A stretch of DNA of 64,000 bases, taken from Treponema bryantii NK4A124 (GTDB taxonomy: Bacteria > Spirochaetota > Spirochaetia > Treponematales > Treponemataceae). This document shows, one piece after another, positions 7,601-15,551 of the stretch; position 1 is the first letter of the stretch, and every line of letters begins with the position of its first letter. The notes below the pieces were generated by a model, which worked only from the letters and a program-made list of their open reading frames with translations, was not told where the DNA came from and searched no databases. The position numbers and the translations under genes were made by a program. Location of the stretch: assembly GCF_000421345.1 (NCBI RefSeq), contig NZ_ATWV01000002.1, positions 62,001-126,000 on the forward strand, written 5' to 3'.

Positions 7601-10507
7601 TCTGTGTCGGGGGCAGTTTATTATGTACAATTTGATTATTCAGAAGATGGAAGAAGTGTTACTGTAACTGAAGGCGGAAAATACAAAACTGTTTATGAAC
7701 TGGATGCTTTTGGAAATATTATAAAGCAAATAAACGATAATACAAACGAACGTTCGTTAGTATATGATGCACAGAATCAACTTATTGAATCTTATGATGG
7801 ATATGGAAACAAAAGCTCATACGAATATAATGCACTGGGGCAGGTGAGCAGACAGATATTAGCAGATGGAGCCGAAATAAAATATCATTACAATTATATG
7901 GGTTTGCCTGTTAGCGTAACAGACTCTTATGGAATTGTTTACGAAGCGTCTTATGATAAAGCAGGTCGTCTGATAAAAGAACGTAACCGTGCTGACGTTG
8001 AGAAATCGTATGAATACGATAAGGCGGGACGCGTTACCCGAATTCTCTGCGGTGGTGAAGTTTTAGAATCTTACACCTACTCAGCAAACTCAAGGACAGT
8101 CATTGTAAAAGATGGAAGGGGTGAAAACTATATCTATAACTATGATGATTTCGGAAGGCTTACTAATGAGAGAAACCGTAACTCTCTGGAACAGAATTAT
8201 TTTTATGACGATGACGGAAAACTAAAATCAAAACAGACTTTCGACGGCTCTACCATAACAATCAACTGGTCAGGCGATAGAACTATCTATACAATATATT
8301 ATGACGATGGTAGTGAAAATCGCTTCGTTTACGATATGCTTGGAAATATTCTGGAATCCGAAAATTGCTATGGTAAAAGCATCTACCGATATGATCAGGG
8401 GGGTAGACTTGTTTATCAGAAAGAATTAAGTACAGATGAAGAAATTAGTTTTGATTATGATCAGGCCGGAAATAGAATAAAGTTATCCAGTACAAATATG
8501 GAAACAAAATATGTATATGGAAAAAATAATGAAATAAAAGAAATTTTTGACAATAAGCAGCGTATAAGTATAAAATTAGAATACGATAAAAACGGAAGGG
8601 AAGTATTGAGAAGATTCGGAAACGGAACATACGAAGAAACTCTTTATGATAAAGCAGGCCGTGTCACTGTAAAAATGCAGAAATCGGCACGAGGTGATCT
8701 GCTCTGGGGAGAGGGCTATGCTTACGCTGAAGATGGAAAACGTATGGCGACTGTTGATAATCAATGCAGAATAACCTTCTATGAATATAACAAAACAGGT
8801 CGACTTGAAACTGTTTATTATCCATATACACAGGATTTGGAAGATTGTCAAAAAAAAGAAGCGGAAATTAACGGACTTATAACAGGTACTGCTTCCAGAG
8901 AAAATCGATTTATTAGCAGCGAAGAAAAATCAATCTTCAGTCAGCTGCTAAATTCAATGCAATATGGACTTTCTTATCATCTGCCTTCCCTGCATATTTT
9001 ATTAAAAGAATCATATAAGTACGATAAAAACGGAAACCGTGTGGAAAAACAAATTCCATATGGAAAAATTGAATACACTTATGACAAAGAAAACTGCCTG
9101 CTGACAAGCGGTTCAAATGGACAAGCTTTTATTACATATTCATATGATTCCCTTGGCAATCTTATTAAGGAAGAAAGTAAAGAAAAAACTGTCAGATATG
9201 CGTATAACTCCCAAAGCAGAATGATTTTCTGCGAGGTAGCAGATAAATCTAAAAAAGAATATGTTCAGACAATTTTTGCCTATGATGCATTTGGACGTCG
9301 TGTTAGTGTAAAGGATAAAGATCAGGTTGCAGTCGGAACTCTTTATGATGGACTTACTTTTGATGTGATAAAGCAGAGTCCTGTTTTTGAAAACGGAGTC
9401 TTTACCGACTCAAAAGAAAGCGGTATTAAGTTTGAAAAAACAGGCAGACCAACAGGCGATCGTTACCGTTTTATCAGTGATAATGATTTGCACGATGGAA
9501 ACCGGTATCTGTATTTAGATGAAAGTGCAGATAAAACCGTAAACTCTCGTTACCGGGGAGAGAGACTTTTCTTTTCTGCAAATGGAAGTCTCGGCGCACA
9601 GGTAACCACAGATTTCGGAAGCGAATATTTTTCAACTGATCTTCTAGGCAGCATCTCCTGCATCACAGACTCTTACGGGGATTCAAAATCTCAATACACT
9701 TACGATGTCTTTGGTAATCTTATCCAGGGTAATTTCACCGCCTCCGCAGATTTCGGTTACCTCAGCAAGCAGCACGACTCCACCGCCAGCCTCTACAACT
9801 ACGGCTACCGCGACTATCAGCCCCAAACCTCCCGCTTCACCACCCCCGACCCAATCCGCGACGGAAGTAACTGGTTTGCTTATTGTAATGGAGATCCGGT
9901 AAATTTTATAGATCCTGATGGATTCTTCTATTATACCGCAAATGGTCAAAAATCAATCAATGATTATAAGCGGACAACTGTAACTATATTGCGTAACGAT
10001 GATGGATTAGGAAATGAATTTAATTCTATTCGAATTATAAAAAAGACTGATGCGTATGGGAATTCTGAGTATTATACAGATGTTGTTGGGGCAAACTGTA
10101 GAGATAAGTATTATAAAGAAAACTTTAATACTACAACGCCTGATGGTGTTTATTATTTAACTTCAAAGAATCTGATTAAACAGGATGATGGTACTTATGA
10201 TTCAAAAAATTATAAAAATGTTCTTGCACTGGCTACTAGTGATAAAAGTCTTACAAAGCAACAAAGAGATACTGTGAATATAGGAGACCGTTATTTTCAT
10301 GCAAATCAGAAAAAAGATAGTGCTATTTATACAGATAATAAAACACCCGAAAGTGCTGGCTGTATAATTGGAGAAGGGGGGCAAGAGCATCATGATGAAA
10401 TGATGGAATTCTTATTGGATAGTGTTGAAAATCCAGAATCAATTACAGTAATTATCAAGTCAATTTCAAATATTGAGGATGTGAAAAATGAAAAAAAAGA
10501 TTTTTAA
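4601..10507 (+). CDS. Sec-exported RHS/YD-repeat polymorphic toxin with LD-transpeptidase-like tip
   Basis: 1968 residues, SD GGGAGG. Order: signal peptide (1-23); proline run (about 39-46); acidic/Lys-rich disordered stretch; domain starting DPVRISSGYYEQTETDF as in RHS/teneurin-like proteins; coiled coil (about 185-330); about 1,150 residues of YD repeats (G.l..Y.YD..gr); and the RHS core terminator YGYRDYQPQTSRFTTPDPI with NPVN-like NGDPVNFIDPDG ending near residue 1774. The remaining 194 residues are the variable tip. It contains TPDGVYYLTSK, then His1900 (YFHANQ) and SAGC with Cys1921, resembling the His...S.GC pattern of LD-transpeptidase-like enzymes. This suggests a peptidoglycan-directed effector; that is inference from the motif. 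One copy of repeat family A lies in frame at 7093-7133. Confidence 0.8.
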   Translation: MKKIFISILSIFLLFNFALYSEAMVPGEFLPESSKEEDPPPPPPPPSYKNDIDSEEGKTAAVEKSDGEVGDAGDASGETNETVAGINANQQEIAEEEAEGEKEQQKNLVEVNDKKDKKNSEKKGDPVRISSGYYEQTETDFSCGNGVSFELKRQYESDNKIVSSFGYGWKTNLDERIILGIDANVADIEQKLVDYCQSILNGISHLEAKYAEIYGVSSIYSAKTELDSRISSCASNYSDADGIVTRLTTLEPSVAIDTEKKQISNAISNAKTVRSKISSKKGRLEAAKNSVDGNLAVIADLRNRYDAAVKALEEFRKKIEEIKVRKKRNAKAMFSGMEKAFEETGLNTVIVIDAEGFPHILYENKDKTGWSSSSENNYIKCMPYGNGLRLYEADGHVKDFDSLGFLVKITDRNGNNLVIHRDESEQIESAESSYGEHFNFEYKNGFISKVVNIRSPNQKSEYTYNGKRLVSVTDIDGDTVSMEYNEGGRLTALNKCDGSSVSFSYNEQTSDGKILATATTNEEGFSEYFEYNISSRHTIYIDHDGNKTSYWYDDRHRTVREECPDGSVIKYEYADDSNPVSISENGNLVRYGYDGRGNLIWASYEDGSREYWTYDTFGLVTSYTDRDGVQEECLRDEKGNEIEYRRGGETVYSRSYDLKGQVIRQTIYSGNPVVTDYEYDDFGNVRVENCGGVKKEYEYDEQNRVTEIKVSGKTLTEYEYDKHKIIQKKYNGLESVYFTNGRKDLVKITQKDSVTGVVHETRLEYDRRHLPVRFYIGDGETEELVRSYSYTQEGKLHSEIMHGEESWIKVYEYKNGQISEYKLFKTATDLTVVESVQSAGIESTAKHANIYIQKINYSHDSHNRKKLTVTDALGIQNLFEYDSYGNLIKVTDGIGEVCQKSYTRAGRLSGEQSSYGGWYEYVWGNNGLNSQAGEKNKAALSVEYFPDGSKKVQTDRYGKTVYYTYDFRGRLESEKGDVCKVWYQYDDFDRLERQVVGESQSVSGAVYYVQFDYSEDGRSVTVTEGGKYKTVYELDAFGNIIKQINDNTNERSLVYDAQNQLIESYDGYGNKSSYEYNALGQVSRQILADGAEIKYHYNYMGLPVSVTDSYGIVYEASYDKAGRLIKERNRADVEKSYEYDKAGRVTRILCGGEVLESYTYSANSRTVIVKDGRGENYIYNYDDFGRLTNERNRNSLEQNYFYDDDGKLKSKQTFDGSTITINWSGDRTIYTIYYDDGSENRFVYDMLGNILESENCYGKSIYRYDQGGRLVYQKELSTDEEISFDYDQAGNRIKLSSTNMETKYVYGKNNEIKEIFDNKQRISIKLEYDKNGREVLRRFGNGTYEETLYDKAGRVTVKMQKSARGDLLWGEGYAYAEDGKRMATVDNQCRITFYEYNKTGRLETVYYPYTQDLEDCQKKEAEINGLITGTASRENRFISSEEKSIFSQLLNSMQYGLSYHLPSLHILLKESYKYDKNGNRVEKQIPYGKIEYTYDKENCLLTSGSNGQAFITYSYDSLGNLIKEESKEKTVRYAYNSQSRMIFCEVADKSKKEYVQTIFAYDAFGRRVSVKDKDQVAVGTLYDGLTFDVIKQSPVFENGVFTDSKESGIKFEKTGRPTGDRYRFISDNDLHDGNRYLYLDESADKTVNSRYRGERLFFSANGSLGAQVTTDFGSEYFSTDLLGSISCITDSYGDSKSQYTYDVFGNLIQGNFTASADFGYLSKQHDSTASLYNYGYRDYQPQTSRFTTPDPIRDGSNWFAYCNGDPVNFIDPDGFFYYTANGQKSINDYKRTTVTILRNDDGLGNEFNSIRIIKKTDAYGNSEYYTDVVGANCRDKYYKENFNTTTPDGVYYLTSKNLIKQDDGTYDSKNYKNVLALATSDKSLTKQQRDTVNIGDRYFHANQKKDSAIYTDNKTPESAGCIIGEGGQEHHDEMMEFLLDSVENPESITVIIKSISNIEDVKNEKKDF
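7093..7133 (+). repeat. Repeat family A, degenerate copy inside the RHS gene
   Basis: Starts GGTGGTTGAGTCC and ends GTATCGAGAGCACCG, matching the arms of the other family A copies with a weakened inner hairpin (GTGC aaa GCGC). Read in the same codon phase (gtg gtt gag = VVE) as the copies in the CoA-activase and uxaC genes, giving TVVESVQSAGIESTA in the RHS protein. The resemblance to the uxaC peptide VVECPQSGRIETA supports common origin. Confidence 0.65.
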
Positions 10508-11369
10508 TGTGATTTTTCTAGTTGTCGGAAGCTTATTGTATGGACAGAATTATACCTTGAATGGAGAGTATCGTTTTACAGTATATTCAGGCTTAGCTAG
10601 GATAGACATCGCAGATAAGAATATAATGTATGTACCTTTAGATGATGATAAAGAAAATGTCCAAGATATTTTTAAGATTACTCATATATCTCAAATGCCT
10701 TTCATTCAATTAAATAATTCCTTTCCTAAAGAGTATACAAAGGATTATATTTATAATGAAAAGAATGATCTAATAACAGATAATAAAATTCTTTTTCTTT
10801 CTGGAAAAACAAAAATAAATGGATATGATAATATAATTCTGCTTACCACAACAAAAGGGTTTGATAAAGAATCGTCTTGTACAGAGTCTTTGATAAGTGA
10901 AAAGGTTCAGATCTATAAAGATTGTTCTTCATACTTGAAGGAAAAGAATGTAGATTATCCAGTTACCAATTTATGTGAGTTAGCTATTGATTCTCCATGG
11001 GTAGAAGCTGTACAAGGAGATGGTAAAGGTGAAGGTTTTACATTAGTTAATAGTTGGGGAGTTATTTATTCGTATATTTTGTTAATGAATGGCTATATTT
11101 CCTACAATAAACCATATCTTTACAAGCAAAATAATCGTATAAAGAAAATCAAAGTAACAGGCCTAAAATCAGGAAAATCACAAATCCTTGATGTTCTCGA
11201 TACTCCACATCCTCAGACCGTAGACATATCTTTTATTACCGAAGCTGAAGATGTTCGTGTAGAAATTGCAGATGTATATAAAGGAACTAAATACGATGAT
11301 ACTTGTCTGCATTATTGTATAACTTTTAATGAGCCTGTCATTCCGTATGAAGACTCAATAGAAAAATGA
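10488..11369 (+). CDS. Exported NADase-type glycan-binding-domain protein; candidate immunity protein
   Basis: 293 residues, starting 20 bases before the RHS stop in another frame, so translation is probably coupled. Signal peptide about 1-19 (ending LLYG/QN). The C-terminal half has CELAIDSPWVEAVQGDGKGEG and a beta-rich series ending RVEIADVYKGTKYDDTCLHYCITF, the pattern of the discoidin-like NADase-type glycan-binding domain common in spirochaete exported proteins. Position right after the toxin tip is where a cognate immunity gene is expected. Its export to the periplasm fits a toxin acting on cell wall. Domain call moderate; immunity role is inference. Confidence 0.6.
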   Translation: MKKKIFNVIFLVVGSLLYGQNYTLNGEYRFTVYSGLARIDIADKNIMYVPLDDDKENVQDIFKITHISQMPFIQLNNSFPKEYTKDYIYNEKNDLITDNKILFLSGKTKINGYDNIILLTTTKGFDKESSCTESLISEKVQIYKDCSSYLKEKNVDYPVTNLCELAIDSPWVEAVQGDGKGEGFTLVNSWGVIYSYILLMNGYISYNKPYLYKQNNRIKKIKVTGLKSGKSQILDVLDTPHPQTVDISFITEAEDVRVEIADVYKGTKYDDTCLHYCITFNEPVIPYEDSIEK

Positions 11370-11373
11370 TATC

Positions 11374-11402
11374 TTGACTATCAAATTTCTTTTTTCTAAA
11401 TT
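11374..11402 (+). promoter_or_regulatory. Promoter of the 11420-12251 gene pair
   Basis: TTGACT (11374-11379), 17-base spacer, TAAATT (11397-11402). A start of transcription near 11409 would give an 11-base leader containing GAGG before ATG 11420. It separates this gene pair from the RHS operon. Confidence 0.55.
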
Positions 11403-11419
11403 TTGTTTGTGAGGTAATA

Positions 11420-11884
11420 ATGCTTTTTCTAACAATTCCCTATGAAATTCAAACAGTAATAAAAAATGAATCTTATCTTACAGGAAAGCCTGCTCGTCAG
11501 ATTCTAATAGAAAAACTTCGTGGTGAGACTGTTGAAAAAGAATTTTCTCCAGAGCTTAAAAATAATATGTTGAAACTTGATGAAATAAAATCACTTAAAA
11601 GAAACTGGAATGGAAACCATGCAAAAAGTATTTCTGGTAAAATTGTAAAAAAAACAAAATCACTTATTATCAATCTTGATAAACAACCACAGATTTTTCC
11701 AACAGCTAATGACTCAATCCAAATTGAATACGATGGGGAAAATGATTCATATCTTGAATTACAGATTACGAAAGGAAAAGAATTGTCGTATTATAAAGTA
11801 GATAAATCTGGAAAAGAAATAACAGGTACAATTCCATGCTCTTCTTTTGCATTAAATGCTTTAGTGGAGGATTTTTATGAATAA
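11420..11884 (+). CDS. Uncharacterised protein, first gene of a two-gene module
   Basis: 154 residues. The N-terminal 30 residues (IPYEIQTVIKNESYLTGKPARQILIEKL) look like a small helical, ribbon-helix-helix-style domain. The middle has LKRNWNGNHAKSISGKIVKKTKSLI and then PQIFPTANDSIQIEYDGENDSYLELQITKGKE, a beta strand series recurring in small hypothetical proteins of bacteria and mobile islands. The next gene overlaps it by eight bases. The pairing, size and own promoter resemble a toxin-antitoxin unit, with this gene the likely antitoxin, but no toxin fold is recognised. Confidence 0.55.
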   Translation: MLFLTIPYEIQTVIKNESYLTGKPARQILIEKLRGETVEKEFSPELKNNMLKLDEIKSLKRNWNGNHAKSISGKIVKKTKSLIINLDKQPQIFPTANDSIQIEYDGENDSYLELQITKGKELSYYKVDKSGKEITGTIPCSSFALNALVEDFYE

Positions 11885-12251
11885 AAACTTTAGTGATAAT
11901 GAATCCTTGTATAGAGCTGTTTATCCTCCCGAAGTTAGTCATATGTTTTGGAAAGATGAAAATCATATTTCATCTGCAGTCTTTCTTGATAAGAAAGGTG
12001 TATCTGTAGAACGTGGAAATTTCCGTTTGGATGAAAATGTTGTATTAGAAATGAAAAAGTTCTTTATTGGTAAAATTGTTGCAATCACAGCTGGCATTTG
12101 CCATGAAGTCAATGCAAAAGTTTTATATAAACCTACAAAAAGAAGTGTTTATCATAGTGAGATTCATGGTGGAGAAAAACAGATTGTTTTGACTCCATCA
12201 CAAAGACACTTTTTAGCTGCTAATTCTAGACTTCTCGAATCTGAGGCCTAA
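11877..12251 (+). CDS. Uncharacterised protein, second gene of a two-gene module
   Basis: 124 residues, SD GGAGG in the end of the preceding gene. Reads SLYRAVYPPEVSHMFWKDENHISSAVFLDKKGVSVERGNFR in the first half and ends VYHSEIHGGEKQIVLTPSQRHFLAANSRL. The conserved-looking RAVYPP, VSVERG and YHSEIHG segments show it is a real family, found in my recollection as small hypothetical proteins paired with proteins like the preceding one. No enzyme motif can be asserted, although the His residues of YHSEIHG could be functional. Soluble, cytoplasmic. Confidence 0.55.
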   Translation: MNKNFSDNESLYRAVYPPEVSHMFWKDENHISSAVFLDKKGVSVERGNFRLDENVVLEMKKFFIGKIVAITAGICHEVNAKVLYKPTKRSVYHSEIHGGEKQIVLTPSQRHFLAANSRLLESEA

Positions 12252-12252
12252 A

Positions 12253-12285
12253 AACAACACCGGCCCATAAGAGGCCGGTGTTGTT
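12253..12285 (-). terminator. Rho-independent terminator of the COG0523 gene
   Basis: Perfect 13-base-pair stem AACAACACCGGCC / GGCCGGTGTTGTT around a 7-base loop. On the minus strand it is followed by a T run (12250-12254 is AAAAA on plus), so it ends the leftward gene; it also sits at the end of the rightward pair. Confidence 0.85.
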
Positions 12286-12292
12286 AAGACTA

Positions 12293-13483
12293 TTAATCCA
12301 GACAAGCATCCAGGTTTTTGCAGATTTCTTCCTTGTTCAGGTGGCGGCCGATTATGACCAGTTTAATCATGCGGTCGCCGACTTTTTCGTCCCAGTCTTT
12401 TTTCATTTCTGGTTCTTCGGCAAGTACGCGTTTCTGTTCTGCAGGAGGGCAGGAAGCAAGCCAGTTTCCTGAGTAGCCTGCCTGAATCTGGCGGCCTGAA
12501 GTTTCAAGAACGTAAGCCATATCATCTTCATCGCTGAACCAGATTACGCCCTTAGAACGGATAATGTTGCGTGGCCACTTTGAAGCAAACTCATCCAGTT
12601 TCTGGCGGTTGAATGGACGACGGCGGTAGTATACAAATGAACCGATTCCGTATTCGTCTTCACTCTCGCCCTCATGCTTGTGCTCGTGGTGATGGTGATG
12701 TCCTTCATGCTCTTCATGATCGTGGTCGCCATGCTCATGATGCTCGTCATGCTCGTCGTGATCATCATCATCATCTTCTGCATCGTGCTCTTCCAGAGCT
12801 TTTACCCAGCCGGCACTTGCATAAACCGTTTCAAAATCAAAGCGGTCTGTACCAATAATTTCTTCTACAGGTACATCACATCTTGTAGTTTCAATTACCT
12901 TTACAGTAGGCTGAATCTTGTTGATTACGGCACGAACCATTTTCATCTGCTCGTCTGTAACAAGGTCTCTCTTGTTTACGATAAGAGTAGAGCAGAACTC
13001 AATCTGCTGAATAAGAAGAGACTCGATATCCTCTTCGTCAATTCCTTCCTTCAGCAGAGCCTTTCCTTCGTCAAATTCATCAACAAGGCGGCTTGCATCA
13101 ACAACACCAACAACGTTATCAAGCTTACCAATTTCAATCTGTTCAATAGCCTGAGCAATAGGCATAGGCTCGCAGACACCGCTGGCTTCAATCATAATAT
13201 AGTCGAACTTTCCGGTCTTCATCAGGTTTTCAATCTGATTTACCATGTCGCTCTTGAGAGTACAGCAGATACAACCGTTTGTAAGAGGAACGAGGCTGCT
13301 TGAATCCTCAATTTTTGCTTCTTTAGAAATAAGGCGTTCGTCTACGTTTACTTCACCAATATCATTAACGATAACAGCTACCTTGTAGCCCTTCTGATTT
13401 GTAAGAACGCGGTTAAGCAGGGTAGTTTTTCCTGCACCAAGATAACCGCACAAAAGTGTAATAGGGATTTTTTTATCAGACAT
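12293..13483 (-). CDS. COG0523 / CobW-P47K family GTPase, likely metal (zinc) chaperone
   Basis: 396 residues. N-terminal G domain: Walker A GYLGAGKTT (13-21), the family's CxCC metal site GCICC (Cys71, Cys73, Cys74), an IEASG switch segment and the guanine-specificity NKRD. A His/Asp/Glu-rich metal-binding stretch follows (about 230-275), then the CobW C-terminal domain. These GTPases bind zinc or other metals and deliver them to client enzymes, often under zinc limitation. Single gene, SD GAGG, -10 TATAAT about 20 bases upstream (13503-13508 on the complementary strand). I did not find a convincing Zur operator. Family certain; metal specificity is inference. Confidence 0.88.
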   Translation of the reverse strand: MSDKKIPITLLCGYLGAGKTTLLNRVLTNQKGYKVAVIVNDIGEVNVDERLISKEAKIEDSSSLVPLTNGCICCTLKSDMVNQIENLMKTGKFDYIMIEASGVCEPMPIAQAIEQIEIGKLDNVVGVVDASRLVDEFDEGKALLKEGIDEEDIESLLIQQIEFCSTLIVNKRDLVTDEQMKMVRAVINKIQPTVKVIETTRCDVPVEEIIGTDRFDFETVYASAGWVKALEEHDAEDDDDDHDEHDEHHEHGDHDHEEHEGHHHHHEHKHEGESEDEYGIGSFVYYRRRPFNRQKLDEFASKWPRNIIRSKGVIWFSDEDDMAYVLETSGRQIQAGYSGNWLASCPPAEQKRVLAEEPEMKKDWDEKVGDRMIKLVIIGRHLNKEEICKNLDACLD

Positions 13484-13573
13484 GATTTATACCTCACAAT
13501 ATATTATAAAATATAATAAAAAAAACGCTAAAAGTACATAAAATTTCCTATATTACCCCCTCAGAAAATATGT

Positions 13574-13579
13574 TATAAT
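13574..13579 (+). promoter_or_regulatory. -10 box of a likely leaderless gene
   Basis: TATAAT seven bases before ATG 13587, with no Shine-Dalgarno sequence between. The -35 region is poor. Transcription would begin at or next to the start codon. Confidence 0.5.
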
Positions 13580-13586
13580 TCTAATA

Positions 13587-15551
13587 ATGAAGCGAAAGAG
13601 AATCTGTCTTGTAACAATTTCTCCAGAAACCGAATATTCTCGTCGTGTAATAGCGGGTGTTTGTGCTCAATGTAAAAAATACGGCTATGATGTAGTAGTT
13701 ATTTCGGCACTTGTTTCTATCTGCAATTATTATAAGAATTATCTCAACGGTGAATTAAACATTTACAATCTGATTAATTTTGATCTTTTTGACGGCTTTA
13801 TAATTACGCCTGTTCCAATGACAGAAGATAACAATAACTTTCTCTATGAAAAACTTCTCGAACAATTCAAAAACTGTCCCAAACCGGTAGTCACCTTAGA
13901 CAAAGTTTTTGCTGAATATCCTGTTATTTATACTGATGATAAAACTCCTTTTAAGCGCATTACCGAACATCTTATAAAAAAACATAACTGCCGCACTTTT
14001 GATATCCTTAGCGGGCCTGATGCATCTGAACTTACAAGCATGCGCATAAACGGAATTATCGAAGCACTTTCAGATAATAGTATCCCTATCGATAACGATC
14101 ATATTTTCAAAGGCGACTACTGGTATTTTAGCGGCGAACGTCTGGCAAACCGCTATATCTCAGGTGAACTTGAACTCCCGGATGCAGTAATCTGTCTTTC
14201 AGATCATATGGCACTTGGCCTGATAAACAGACTCAAAAAAAATAATATCAATGTTCCTGAAGACCTTATAGTTACCGGATTCGGCGCAGTTCGAGAGGCT
14301 GCAATAAATACACCGCCGCTCACTTCCTATGTTCCAAGTCAGGCAAAAACCGGAGCTGAGGCGGTTAATTATCTTCGTACAATTATAGATCCTGCTGCTT
14401 CAATTATGGACTATGAAGAAAACTTAAATGACACCCTTAAGCTTGGCAGGTCCTGTGGCTGCGAAGAAGATTTTTCTTATACTCGTGCATATTTAAAAGA
14501 ACAGTTTGGTACAAAATATAATTATGATGATTCCTCTATCTGGGATAATATCAATATGACTATGCTGCAGGAAAGCTATATGGCAGAAACTCTCACTGGA
14601 GCAGAAACCCCGGAAGTTTGTCTAGGAAAAATCTATGAATCAAAATATCTCCTCAAGCCTTACAAACGTTTTTACATCTGTCTTAATGAAAACTGGCTGA
14701 ACACGGATGTAACAATTACTCAGGGCTATACAGATTCAATTCTTCTTGCAATTTCTGCCGAAGCTAACTCAAAACTGCATGGTAAGTATAATCATGTTTT
14801 TATAGGCGAGGGTAGAGAACGGCTTTTTAATAAAGCAGAAATGCTTCCTGCCTTTACAGAAGATTTAAAAGAAGCCTTTAAAGAGCCTCAGATTTTTTAT
14901 TTTGCTCCGCTTCATTTTGGTGATGTTAGCCTTGGCTACGCAGTATTACAAAATGATTTATCTAATCCCGGATTTATAGGAGAAGTTTTCAGAAACTATC
15001 TTCGAAACATAAATAATGCTCTGGAAATGAGCCGCACAAAATATCGTTCAATTTATCTTTCCGAACACGATTCTATGACCGGCCTTAAGAATCGTCGTGG
15101 TCTGGAATTTTTTATTCAGCAAAAAATACAGAACGCAGCCAGCGATGCAAAAATATTTGCCATTGTAATTGATATGGATGGCCTTAAAAAACGAAACGAC
15201 ACTTATGGTCACGCAGAAGGTGACAAGGGAATTATGGTCGTTGCAAAGGCAGTGCAAAGTATAACTGAAGCTGGAGAAGCCTGTGCCCGGGATGGTGGTG
15301 ATGAATTTGTAATTCTTGGTGTCGGCGGCTATACTGATTCTCAGATGAGGGAAAAGCTTTCCCGCTTTCATGGTTACCTTGAAACTGCAAATGAAACAAT
15401 GTCTATTCCTGTAGAAGCAAGTATTGGTTATAGCCTTCAGCCTGTTGATAAAAAAGAAGGTTTTCAGCTGGTACTTGATAAAGCTGATGCAAAGATGTAT
15501 GAAGATAAAAACTCAAAAAAATCAGCAGCATCAGAAAAGGTAAAAAAATGA
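13587..15551 (+). CDS. LacI-like sensor domain fused to GGDEF diguanylate cyclase
   Basis: 654 residues. Residues about 4-290 are a periplasmic-binding-protein-like domain of the LacI/GalR effector type (CLVTISPETEYSRRVIAGV, AVICLSDHMALGLINRL, LGRSCGCEED) but with no helix-turn-helix and no signal peptide, so it is a cytoplasmic ligand sensor. A linker domain follows. The C-terminal GGDEF domain has LTGLKNRRG-like MTGLKNRRGLEFF, DMDGLKKRNDTYGHAEGDKG and an intact GGDEF (570-574), so it should make cyclic di-GMP. No RxxD inhibitory site is seen. Overlaps the next gene by ATGA. Ligand unknown, possibly a sugar. A similar protein lies at 60331. Confidence 0.85.
   Translation: MKRKRICLVTISPETEYSRRVIAGVCAQCKKYGYDVVVISALVSICNYYKNYLNGELNIYNLINFDLFDGFIITPVPMTEDNNNFLYEKLLEQFKNCPKPVVTLDKVFAEYPVIYTDDKTPFKRITEHLIKKHNCRTFDILSGPDASELTSMRINGIIEALSDNSIPIDNDHIFKGDYWYFSGERLANRYISGELELPDAVICLSDHMALGLINRLKKNNINVPEDLIVTGFGAVREAAINTPPLTSYVPSQAKTGAEAVNYLRTIIDPAASIMDYEENLNDTLKLGRSCGCEEDFSYTRAYLKEQFGTKYNYDDSSIWDNINMTMLQESYMAETLTGAETPEVCLGKIYESKYLLKPYKRFYICLNENWLNTDVTITQGYTDSILLAISAEANSKLHGKYNHVFIGEGRERLFNKAEMLPAFTEDLKEAFKEPQIFYFAPLHFGDVSLGYAVLQNDLSNPGFIGEVFRNYLRNINNALEMSRTKYRSIYLSEHDSMTGLKNRRGLEFFIQQKIQNAASDAKIFAIVIDMDGLKKRNDTYGHAEGDKGIMVVAKAVQSITEAGEACARDGGDEFVILGVGGYTDSQMREKLSRFHGYLETANETMSIPVEASIGYSLQPVDKKEGFQLVLDKADAKMYEDKNSKKSAASEKVKK

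Noticed and set aside
7745-7758. 14-base perfect palindrome AACGAACGTTCGTT, considered as an invertase site
   Set aside because: It lies inside RHS codons 12 kb or more from the invertase gene and has no second copy that I found in the window.
4640-9949. Several open frames opposite or across the RHS gene
   Set aside because: They mirror repetitive YD codons, lack ribosome sites and show no protein character.
12674-13303. Rightward open frame across the His-rich part of the COG0523 gene
   Set aside because: Shadow of His/Asp codons; the leftward frame has all GTPase motifs.
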